From NCBI GenBank assembly GCA_033439295.1, contig JAVTLE010000011.1:2356082-2420081 (forward strand): a stretch of 64,000 nt of DNA, given 5' to 3'. This document shows positions 13,401 through 23,574 of this stretch, piece after piece. The number at the start of each line of letters is the position of its first letter. The first letter of the stretch is position 1. The position numbers and the translations under genes were made by a program. This stretch comes from Deuterostichococcus epilithicus (lineage: Eukaryota; Chlorophyta; Trebouxiophyceae; Prasiolales; Stichococcaceae). Below the pieces are notes generated by a model that worked only from the letters and a program-made list of their open reading frames with translations, searched no databases and was not told the origin of the DNA.

Positions 13401-16196
13401 GCAAGCACGTGCCTGCATCCATGCCGCTGCGCATGCTTTCCCCGCTCCTGCACGCCTGCTGGATGCCGCCCTGCTAGCCGCCCTGCTGCCTGTGTTCTCG
13501 TGCTGACACTTGCTGCTTGCTTCCTGCCGCAGCCCTGGAGATCAACCCGATCCTGCGCAGCTCCCAATTCTACGTCATCATCAACACCGTGACCAGCCTG
13601 CTGGGCTCCTGCCTGTCTACCTTTGGGGTCTCCGCACTCATCAGCAACAAGTGAGAGTACATGTCCTCATTCTAACGATGGAGCTGGCTATCCCAAGGAC
13701 CTTGTAGTAGTACCTTGTAGTGACGCAGAGGTGTATGGATGCACCGTGTGTCACTGTGACGACACCTGTGACGACGCCATAGTGGGACAGTTCGAGGCGG
13801 GCCTTCGGTGTAAGCAGCCTGGACGCTTGCAGATTCCTGCTGAACCTTGCCACAGAGTTCGACGAGCACCACCATCGCTTGTGATGCCTGTCATCCACTT
13901 CCCTTGCCCAACTGCAGGTTCAACATGATGCACATCCAGAACGCCAGCCTGGCTGGCGGGGTAGCAATGGGCGCAGCATCGAATCTCTTCCTGACCCCGG
14001 GCGGTGATGCGCCACTGCGCTGGCTCTTCTCAATGCATTCTGACCTCGACAGCTGTCCTGCCCTTGCCCGTCTCATGATCTAGCAATCTTTACCCTGTTT
14101 CCGAACCCCCAGCGGTGAACATGCTTGCTGCGCCTCCAGTGCCTGCTGGGCGTGCTGCGATCTGCCACCTGCGCTGCCTCTGTTTAACACCTCAGAGGCA
14201 GTGTGTATGTTACTGTGCCTGGTCCGATGCATGTGCCTGTCGTAACCGGAGAGGCTCCTGCCTCATTAAGGTTCGTGGGATGCCCCTCTTCAACACGTGA
14301 TACGCTCTGCCTTTTGCAGGCGCACTGACGGTGGGCCTGTCGGCTGGTGCAATCTCCACCCTCGGCTTTGCTTTCCTGACGCCCTTCCTGGAGCGCACCA
14401 TCGGTCTCGGCGACACGTGCGCACCGTCGTATCCGTTCCACGTCGTTGGCCAGACCTGCAGCATGCCGCACCATAGCGCAGCTCTGCAACTTCGACGCGA
14501 ACGACCCGCAAGGCATCGCCAGGGTGCAGTGCCCGTCATGCTCTCGTCCGCTTCCCATGCTTCACGTGTGGTGGGCCTGCCGCACGACCATCCATGGCTC
14601 AGAAAGCTTGCCTGTCCGGCCGCAGGTGCGGCGTGCACAACCTGCACGGCATGCCAGGCATCATCGGCGGCCTGGTCGCCGGCCTGGCGGCCCTGGGCCA
14701 GAACGAGGCCAAGCTCTTCCTTCCGCATGGCACCCAGTTTGGCCACCAGGTCAGCAGCCAACCACGATGCAGGCCCAGTCGAGTCTGGCATGGTCTGTTC
14801 GCTTGATGTGGCAGGAGTGTCGGCAGGAATCAGTGCAGCATGTTGTCGCAGCACATTTTCGCCGAGCACTCCCTGACCCTTGGACGTCAGGGAGCGGCCT
14901 CCTGAAAACACTGCCGCTGCATCTGAGAGCCGACACCACTTGCGCAGATCGCGGCCATTGTGTCCACGGTCGCCATTGCGCTGTTCACTGGCGCCATCGC
15001 CGGCGCGATCGTCTCCTTCGTCAACCCAGCGGGTCACCGCCTCAGCGCGCAGCAGCTGTTTGACGACGGAGCATACTGGCAGGTAGGGGCTCCACAAGGA
15101 CTTGGGAAGAGTCTCATCAGATCCCCTCCTTATGTGCCGGCAGTACCCAGAGGGGTTGCCGCCGTGATCATGCATTTTGGCTCTCCTTCCGCTGCGTGTT
15201 GGCGCAGGTTGGGGCTGTCAGGCCGGAGAGGTGCAACTGGGCGGAGTCCTGCCTCGCCTGCACCTCTTCGTGGGCTTGCTGCAGGCCCGCGCAGTGGAGG
15301 ATCACAGCAGCAACCCTACACCGTAAACCAGCGGCACCCTGTGCTGCTGTCACGAACGTTTCGGGGGCAGGCGCCTCTCCATTTTCGACAGGCACACAAA
15401 CCGTCCGTGCATCAAACCTGTCGCAGGACGTGGACGTGGAAGCCCTGCCCCGCGGCTGGGACGGCGGCAGCCACGCGGGCAGCGTGCACCGCGGCGGCGC
15501 CCGCTCCTGGCGCGATGGCAGCCTGCACGGCGCCTTCGCCAACGCCTCGCACTCCAAGAGCTACAAGGGCCGCCCCGGCTCGTCAGTGCACAGCGGCTCT
15601 CGCGGGTGCGCCGGCACCGGCCTCACAGCTTCAAGTCAGGCCATGTCGTATGGCATCTCGTGTCATGTGGCTTTTGCAAGAGCAGTTCCAGGTGGCTGTG
15701 TAGCACAGCAGGCCCTTGCGCCCTGCGCCACCTTGGACGCAAGGCCATCAGACCCCTGTGTCTCCAGAGGCTTTGCCCGCCTCCAGGGGAGTTGTCCATG
15801 GCAAGGCATGCACATGGCTGCTGAGGTATCTGTGTGTGCTTTGTGTGCTGCGTTGAGTGGTGCGCTGCGCTGCGCAGCGTTCGCACGCCGCCCGGTCCAA
15901 TCAGACTCGACCCGTCCCACGACTCGTCCCACATATTGAGATCTACTTCAACCCCCTGTTTTGTTTTCATTTCCGTGAATTCGTTTCCGCGCAGGTCGAA
16001 GGACCGCACGCGAGACCCGGATGGCTCGCACCGCGGCCTGGCGCGGGACTCCGCCCGCGCCGGCGCNNGGCTGCCACAGACAGCGCCGCTGCTGGCTGGC
16101 GGCGCTCCGGCGCCGGCCGTTGCGCCAGCTGCCGCGCCGCTGCCGCCCACGGCGCTGCAGCGCGCATCGCAGAGCATGGCGCTCAATAGCGCCTGA
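10460..16196 (+). CDS. RHP: Rh-type ammonium/CO2 channel (Amt/Rh family)
   Basis: Multi-spanning channel of the Rh branch, thought to conduct NH3 or CO2 across a membrane. Exons: 10460-10495, 10917-11083, 11349-11391, 11524-11556, 11752-11853, 11999-12071, 12213-12280, 12453-12524, 12766-12845, 13040-13182, 13533-13650, 13918-14003, 14320-14416, 14626-14749, 14948-15082, 15427-15605, 15995-16196. All phases join to 585 residues. Rh hallmarks appear in order: [71 protein letters not shown] and the ending LFDDGAYWQ. The last two exons add a hydrophilic Ser/Gly/Arg then Ala/Pro-rich cytoplasmic tail. Green algae have Rh proteins (RHP1/RHP2 of Chlamydomonas); direct orthology is not shown here. 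The first 12-codon exon is the least certain part. Confidence 0.92.
16067..16068. other. two undetermined bases in the last Rh exon
   Basis: NN lies within the final coding exon of the Rh gene. The frame reads through to the stop at 16196 if the two bases stand as counted, so the gap probably reflects a base-calling problem and no missing block. Confidence 0.95.
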
Positions 16197-16750
16197 GTGC
16201 AGCCGGTGCCGAGGCGCCGGTGCCAGGGCGTGTGGGTGCGGGGTACATAGATAACATGGCGCCTGGCAATGGCAGATCGAGGCGGCCTTGCTGATCAGAA
16301 CGGCTGCAAGCGGATCGGGACAATAGCAATACTGCAGCAGGCGGCATGGTCTAGATTATCTGCACAGCACCGCACACTGCAATGAGTTTGCAAGGCGGCG
16401 AGAAGGTGCATCTGCTTGGAAGTTGGCGTGACGAGGAGAAGTAGTAGGCTTGTAGCAGTCGGGAAGGTTCAGCCATACAGAGGATGCTTCCTGCTTCCTG
16501 TCAGAACCGCAGCCGCACCTACTGCAGCACGACTGCACATTTGGTCATCATCATGCTCAACAAGCTCCGTCATCATCACTGAGGCGGCTAGTATTGGGAT
16601 GCTGCTGCGAACATCATTGTGCTGACAAAATGCGAGAGGGCCACCAGTGGTACAAGCTGCTGCGGCTCCGCAAGTGTTGCGGTAGCAGCGGCAGCAGAAC
16701 TGCGAGAGCCTTACTTGCCGGAACACAAACCTAGTACAAGTTTCGAACCC

Positions 16751-16759
16751 TATAAATAG
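16751..16759 (+). promoter_or_regulatory. TATA-like box
   Basis: TATAAATAG stands alone in a GC-rich spacer, about 235 bp before the ATG of the small open frame at 16988. The match is good but the gene it would serve is doubtful. Confidence 0.35.
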
Positions 16760-16987
16760 CCTGGAGATTCACCTACCTGCCTACGGACCCAGCACTTTTT
16801 CTTCATTGCTGTGCATAATTGCAGCCCGGCAATTACTGTGTTTGTCACCCGCTGCATGCCCGCTGCATGCCCGCTGCATGCTCTACTGCGCGCATGCAAG
16901 CCTCTAGAGTTGGACAGCGCATTCAAAAAACAGCTGGGGCTATGAACAAGAGCCTTGCATGTGACCGCAATGTAAGCAGTACTCCAG

Positions 16988-17299
16988 ATGGCAGGTTACT
17001 CATTAAGCAATCCCCCTGCGTCACTACAGCAGCCCGCACTGCCATCAAACGAGCCTGCCGCTGCCGCTGCCGCTGCCGCTGCTGCTGCCGCAGCGGCAGA
17101 GGTTCAACAGCCAGAACATAATGGTGCAGTGCCCACCAAGAAGGTCTGCAGATTCCGGCGCACCGTCTGCCACGCGCACGACCAGGCGCAGCGCCAGAGG
17201 CTGGATGGCGCCAGCCTGGCGCGGCGTGCAGCTTTCACACCTCACTCTGCGACGACCCAGTCCTCGCCAAGATTTTCCCAGTCATCATCACCGCTGTAG
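16988..17299 (+). CDS. possible small gene with Ala run (uncertain)
   Basis: A 103-codon ATG frame with a Pro/Gln-rich start, a 14-residue Ala run made by a GCC/GCT repeat, then a basic Cys/His segment (VCRFRRTVCHAHDQAQRQR). This segment, with a KRSTSAGHH-like stretch in a shifted frame about 100 bp further on, faintly recalls an SBP-box (HCxH then KRSC..LAGHN). The resemblance is too weak to name it. It could be an exon of a larger gene, a decayed SBP fragment or chance. A TATA-like box lies upstream. Confidence 0.25.
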   Translation: MAGYSLSNPPASLQQPALPSNEPAAAAAAAAAAAAAAEVQQPEHNGAVPTKKVCRFRRTVCHAHDQAQRQRLDGASLARRAAFTPHSATTQSSPRFSQSSSPL

Positions 17300-17746
17300 T
17301 CAGACGGCAGGTCCTCTACGGAAAAGAAGCACAAGTGCGGGCCACCACCGGGCCGCGGCCGGCAGCCAGCCTGCTTCAACGCAGCCTGCGAGTATAACAT
17401 CGAGGTCGACAAAGGTTGATGAAGGCATCTTACCAGTCTGAACTGCAAGTCAGGGAGTGCTGCTTGCCGCAAGAGTACTGAAGAAGCTCCCTGTGGATGT
17501 GAATACGTGCCAGCGGCAGGCTGGTTCTTCGTGATATCGTGTGCATTGAGGCTTCAGGACTGGCACAACCCCATTGACAGAGCATTGCAGCAGCAGGCCG
17601 GTTGGCGGGGTGTAGTGGCAGCTGATGGCGCTGGAGGACAGCTGCACAACGGTGCTGGTGTGCCGGTTCTGGGGCTGACTGCTCTTCATGAACGATATGC
17701 AACAAAAGCGCAGCTGCCTGGCAGCATCAGCCATGGCCACCTTATC

Positions 17747-20700
17747 CTATCTCGTGGCCAGGTCCCTCAACAGAAAGGCCCGGCGCAGTGACTGTCGTGC
17801 AGGGCATGCAGGCTACAGCCAGGACGGGGAGCTGCCGGCATCTCACCTCAAACTCGGTGGCCCACTCGGCAGTGAGCCCGGGACAGCCCCGTGCGTACCA
17901 GTCCGGCACATGCGACGCCTCCGCAGCCGCCGCCAGCAGCCCGGCGCCCGTCACGTCGCGGCAGCATGCCAGGCTCACGTAAAGCAGGTGGCTGCAGCGG
18001 GCTCCGGCGGCAAGCCCCTCGCCAGTGAAGCCCAGGCAGTGGTCCAGCTGCGTTGAGGTGCAAAAGACGACGCAACTGAGGTTGAGGAGATGCAAGAAGA
18101 TACTCGCCATGCCTTGGCCTGCTCATCATGCCTCGACCTGCACGCGCTGTCATCGTAACAATTCCTCCTCCTGAAATCTCTGGAGCAGGCGGCGGCAGCG
18201 GTTGTAGACCCTCCGGTTCCGTCTGGCCATCGGCCCCCGCTGTGATACAGATGAGATGTCGCCGCGACATGTGTGATCAAGCCTTCTGAGAGGCGTGCGC
18301 TGGGGGGTGCCGCTTGCGGCAGGTACTATGTCATCACACACGACATGATTCATAAGCATAACACACACGCACACATGCCTACCCCACAGGCATTGCCAAA
18401 GAAGATGCCTGCATGTGGTCAGGCCTGCTGAGAGGCATGCGCTGGGTTATTTGCGCCGCTCGCGACAAAAACTGTGTCACCACACACGACATCTTCCATA
18501 AGCATAAAAAGCACAGACAAACACCTCACACACATCCACAAAGGAGATGCCTGCCGCGCGCGCACCCGCAGGTACTGAAGAGCCGGCAGCACTGCCAGCC
18601 CGGCTGCCAGGTCGCCGTCCGAGATGAGCGCGTGGGTCAGCTCCAGCTCCCGTAGTGCGCTGTGTCCGCTGCCACCGCTGCTGCCGCTGCCGAGCAGCGC
18701 CAGACGCAGGCCGGTGACGGCGCCGGTCTCGCCGCCGCCGCCGCTGCTGCCCGCGGCGTCGATCTGAAGGCCGCTGCCGCTGGCTCCGCCGAGGACGAGC
18801 CTCGTGATCGACGAGAACCTGCACAGAACAGCACCAAGCTCCGCCACTGCTGCAACTCCGCAAGGCCCAGCAGAGCTGGTGCTGCGTGATGTCAGCCCTG
18901 GCTATTAAGAAAACCCTCGCCAAGGCTGCTGACAGGCAGTGCCCCAGGTGCAGCATACATTCTGGATGCACCTGCACTTCTACCGCAGCACAGCATTCAC
19001 CTCGTAGCAAACTCTCGTGGTGGCCTTTAATTTCTTGTCGGGGCGACCCACCTGGACAGGCTCATCAGGAGACCGTTGGCGAGTTGACGCAGGCCGCTGG
19101 TGGCGCCGGTCTCGCTGCTGCCGCCACCGCTGCTCGCGGCATCGATCTCGAGGCCGCTGCCGCTGGCTCCGCCGAGGACGAGCCTCGTGACCGACGAGAA
19201 CCTGCACAGGACAGCACCAGGCTCCGCCACTGCTGCAAGTCCGCAAGGCCCAGCAGAGGTGGTACTGTGCGATGCCAGCCCCGGCTGTTCAAACCGCCCT
19301 CGCCCAAGGCTGCCGACAGGCAGTGCCCCAAGTCCAGCATACATGTTGATGCACCTGCGATTCGACCGCAGCACAGGACAATTTGTGGCAAACTCCCGTG
19401 GTGGCCTTGTCAGGGCGACCCGCCTGGACAGCCTTAGCAGGAGACAGTTGGTGAGTTGCATGCCGCGCAGCGAGACCTCGCGCGGCCGCATGCCCGCCGC
19501 CGCTGCCAGCAGCCCGAGTCCAGTGGCGCCGGCCGCCGTCAAGTCAAGCGCCCGCCGCCGCCCGCCGCCGGTGAGCAGGACGCCCGCCGCCGGAGGGGGC
19601 ACCGACAGGCTGGACAGCCGCCGCAGGGCAGTCAGGTGGGCCAGCCCAGCGTCCGTGATGCGGTCGGAGCAGTTGAGCTGCAGCAGCTGCAGCGCCGTCA
19701 GGCTGGCGGCGACGGCTGCCAGGCCGCGGTCTGAGACCCTGCGGCTCTCCGGAGCGGCGTACCTGCCCTCCCAGGGCAGCCCATTCCAGGGAACCGACAG
19801 CTCCAGGGCTGTGAGGTGTTTCGCGCCGCCCAGCGCCGCCATGTCTTCATCGGTCACCTGCGCAGCGGCAGAGTTGCAGGCCTGAAAGATTGCCTCAGTC
19901 CCCTGCGTCTGTGCACCGGGTCTGTGCCATCACGACTTGGGCCATTGCAGTAGGCGCCAATATCCAGCCCACATGGCGATGGATCCTGAAATCGAGGCCT
20001 AGCAGACACGGTCTTAGCGATGTAATTGATACAGACATGGCCTGACGAGCCCCAGCATGCTTTCGACAGGGACAGGCAGCGCCGGCTTGCAATTTGCACC
20101 GGGCAGCGGCAGATTGCGGGCATGGGGACCCCGGCAACACCGCAAGCCCCCACAGCCTGCCTGACAGGCATGCATCCCTGCCCTGGGAGCAGCTCGTGAG
20201 CGAGACTCACCGCGCTGGGTGCACCCGAAAATTCGAAACTGCGCAGCGACACAGGGGCGCCTGCCAGCCCCCGCAGCCCGCAGGACATAAGGTAGCGACC
20301 CGACAGCGAGATGTGCTCGACCTGGTGCAGCGCCGCCAGTAAGCGCAACATCTGCACCGCAGGGCACCAGCACAAGTCGCGTTGGCATGGCAACATCCAC
20401 ACATGAGGAAGCTCAGTCACGCTGTCATGGTCGGCAGCGCAGCTGGCAGGCGCTCCTCGTCTGAGCTTTCTGAGGAGGCTGGCGCGGCTGTCACGGCGGC
20501 GGCGGCGGCAGCCAAACACTGCACAGACCGGCAGAGAAGGCACCATGTGAAGCACAGGAATGAAGGGTACTGCTTCGGCCGGTGTTTGGAATTCCAAGGC
20601 ACAGATGCAGCACGTCTGGGACAGGAGCAGGATGGAAGCCGAACCTGCGGCTCGTTCCCATGCTCGCTATCAATTCTGAGCTGCCGCAGCCGCGGCGCGA

Positions 20701-22954
20701 CGGGCGCCAGCCCCGCCACCACCGCATCGTCCAGGTCATGCAGGTGCAGCCGCAGCGCCGACAGCCTGGCGCAGCCGAGCCCCGCCAGCTGGCGCCAGTC
20801 GGGCCCCGGCGGCAACAGCGACAGGGAGTGCACGGCGACGAGGCTGCGCGGCAGCCGCCGCGGCGGGGCGTCCGGCGCCGTCACCTCCTCGAAGTGCGCA
20901 TTGTCAACCAGCAACAGCTCCTGCACGGGTTTGCCGATGCAGGCGCACGATACAGTCCATGGTGGAGCGTCTCACAGACAGCGGTGCCTCGCAACGGATG
21001 TGCTGAAAGACACGTGGCTGGCTGCATCTTCCACACACACAGTGACATGGAATCATGCGAGTCCCAGGCGCAGCTGGCCCTTGAAAACACGTGCTTCAGC
21101 TCGATGCTCCGGTTCAGGCCAAGGGGCATGCAGCACGGGGAAACACCTGCAGCCCTGCACTCAGTCTACCCATCAGGTGACGCACATGTGACAGGTTCCG
21201 CACCGTCACAGACGACGGGACGTGGAGATACTCCAGGTATCCAGAATCCACGGGGCTGCGAACGCTCAGGCGGCGCAGCTGTGCCAGCGCCGTGCCCAAG
21301 CCTCGCAGCGTCTCAGCATCAGCCGCCGTCAGCTCGCCCTGCGCAGGACAGGCCCACTGGTCTGGCCGCACCGTCCAACCTGAACATCCACACTGGACAT
21401 AATGTTCACGCTCGGGCCAGTTTGTGCAGGACGGTCACTGCAGTGCCATTCCTGGCCTCCAGCAGATGACCAGCGCACTGCCCGCAGGCATGCATGGCAC
21501 AGCAGTCGTCAGGCCTTTGCATTCACAGACACGGCATTTGGGCGGCACCTGTCCTGGCTCTGCGCAGGCACTGTGGTGGAAGTCCAGGTGCAGCGACGTC
21601 AGGCTCGGCAACTGCACGGCCGCCGCCGCAACCGCGCAGCCGTCCGCAGCGCCAAGATACAGTTGGCGCAGGTTCGTCAGGGCGGCGACACGCAGGACAG
21701 CCTCCGGCCGCGGCTGCCGAAGCTGTGCATTGCGACCGTACGGTCTGTACGGCCCTGCAGGGGTGCAGGTCGAGGTAATTGTGCTCTGATTGATTATGAG
21801 GCGCCCGGACTACCAGCATGTGACCGAGTCCGCGAGGCCGTGCATTTGCGGCAATCAGATCCAACTGTGCAAGCCCTTCACTCCAGCGCCCGCATGTTGC
21901 CTCAAGGAAAGAGGAGCGTCTGCTTTTCGCTCAGCAACGAGGAGAGTCACATCGTCCAGGGCAAACGCACACAACGCGCTATGCGGTAGGTTCACTCACA
22001 AAACTCGACTGCATGAGTGAGGAGTCGCACGAAGTGGCTCACCGCAACTCGCGGGGGTAGGGAACTCATCGTGGTTGGTGCGGAAGCGATTGCGCTCGCC
22101 TGCGGCGAGTGACAGCAGTCCAGTGCAGGCGGGCAGCGCCGACAGGAGCTCTTCGAGCGGGACCCTCTCGAACTCCACTACCTCCAGCTCTGTCAACGAC
22201 GTCAGGCTCCCGAGCGCCGCCCAGTCGCCTGCCGAGCCGGGACTGCAGCGCAGCACCAGCGCAAGCCCATCAGACAGCAAGCCTACTCACAGTGTCGGCG
22301 AGTAGCACTTGCTCGTTCCACACCCTGTGCTTGCCTTGGCACAGCAGAGGTTTCCCGGGAGACATGCGAGTAGAGCATCTGCAGGCACATGCAATGCATG
22401 CGCAGGAGGGGGGAGGCCACCTGAGACACAGCCGTCGAAGGCTGGGCAGGCGAGTCAGATGGGTCAGAACGCCACAGCTTCCGACGGCGCCGAGGGCGGT
22501 GGCCTTCGGCAGGTGCAAGCTCTGCAGGCCTGCATGACACCGCAGGGTCCTGAGGCCGGTGCCTCCAGAACAGCAGGTGGCGACGAGCTGGCAACTCTGG
22601 TCAAGGAGATGGCCAGGTTTCTGATGCAGGCAGACGCTGGACCGTCAGCCGAACGTGCGTGCAGCTCTGATACTCGCCTGTGAAGGCCCGGGCGCACTCC
22701 ATCTGTGAGGCGTCATGCGTGCACAGCCTCAGAGCCGTGAGGTGCGTCGCCACAACTGCCACAGCACCGCTGCATGCAAGCCGCAGCGCCGCGAGCGCCG
22801 AGCTGCCGTCTAGGCTGTCTTCCAGCAGGTAGCCGATGATCAGGGCCTGCGGGTATGGCGGAAGGGACAGCAGCCCTGGCGGCAACGCGCCATAACCATC
22901 AGCTTGCGGCTGTTCGCGTGCGCGTCTGCCTTTCCCGTGAGCTTGCTCCAACAT
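17747..22954 (-). CDS. F-box-like leucine-rich repeat protein, copy A
   Basis: LRR protein of the AMN1/F-box-LRR style, perhaps a substrate receptor; the role is inferred. Exons in transcription order: 22954-22678, 22529-22421, 22242 to about 22030, 21713 to about 21560, 21338-21204, 20920-20645, 20351-20211, 19857-19424, 19201-19052, 18818-18566, 18047-17847, 17791-17747. The start is the ATG at 22954; the first exon reads LPPGLLSLPPYPQALIIGYLLEDS, like an F-box helix. LRR units follow, for example ITDAGLAHLTALRRLSSLSV. The exons at 19201 and 18818 are tandem duplicates that keep the frame (phase 2-2). Exon 1 ends at ACAG|GCGAG and the exon ending at 19424 at CCAG|GCGGG, both apparently GC donors. 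Ends of exons 3 and 4 are unsure. The terminal exon encodes only 14 residues, against 36 in copy B. Confidence 0.75.
18276..18550. repeat. tandem duplicate inside an LRR-A intron
   Basis: The stretch 18276-18385 recurs with changes at about 18418-18550. Both hold the GAGAGGC-TGCGCTGG core, the CACACGACAT run and a CATAAGCATAA motif. Confidence 0.8.
18715..19460 (-). repeat. tandem duplication of exon plus intron in LRR copy A
   Basis: Two diverged copies with a period of 383 bp (exon starts at 18818 and 19201) hold the same LRR exon and flanking intron. Both exons keep reading frame and splice phase, so the mature protein may carry the repeat twice. Confidence 0.9.
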
Positions 22955-23574
22955 GTTGCACTGTGAGTCAAGCGCAATCAGGATAGCCGAGGGCCTGCTC
23001 GCTGGCACAGGGCTGTTTTGGTTCACTTCGCACTAAAGCAAGTGATTTTGTCGGGAGTCTGCTGCCGCGTACCTCTTGCGCGATTCACGATCGGATCTGA
23101 GAGAATTTTTGGCACATCACAGCACCACTGCAGACTGCGATGAGATGCATGCCATTCGCGCAGTGTTAGGGCTTCCCTCAAATACCCTGGCAAGCATGTC
23201 GTACTTCCGGAACTCTGTCGCCAATCTCGCAGTTTTGTGATTCGCTAAGCGCATCAGATGTGAAAGGGACGGCACGACCTGAACTCCGTGGTTTTAACGG
23301 CCGATACTGCCCCCATCGCTTCTACCCGTACTAGTGTGAAGCAAGATTGCTGTTGCTTATGGTGGGTGTAGGCAGTATTTCGGTATTTCCACCAAAAGGC
23401 AAGGACAATAAGGGTATCAACTATCAACCGGTCTACCGGTGGCATCACTTTGCTTTTGCGCTGGCTGCCCCACTTGACGTCTTGAATTCACGCATGGCCT
23501 GCACGGCGTGCACGCTGACGGGCTGTCATCTGGGACCAAGGGCTGCTGCACTCACGACAACATGACGTTCGTCA
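22955..23574. other. spacer between the two tandem LRR genes
   Basis: About 620 bp, richer in A/T than the genes. It should hold the promoter of copy A and the 3' end of copy B, which face the same way. No RNA gene or clear regulatory motif seen. Confidence 0.5.

Noticed and set aside
16819-17121. Arg/Cys-rich frame over the GCC/GCT repeat
   Set aside because: It is the shadow frame of the Ala run; the alternating Cys-Arg pattern comes from the microsatellite.
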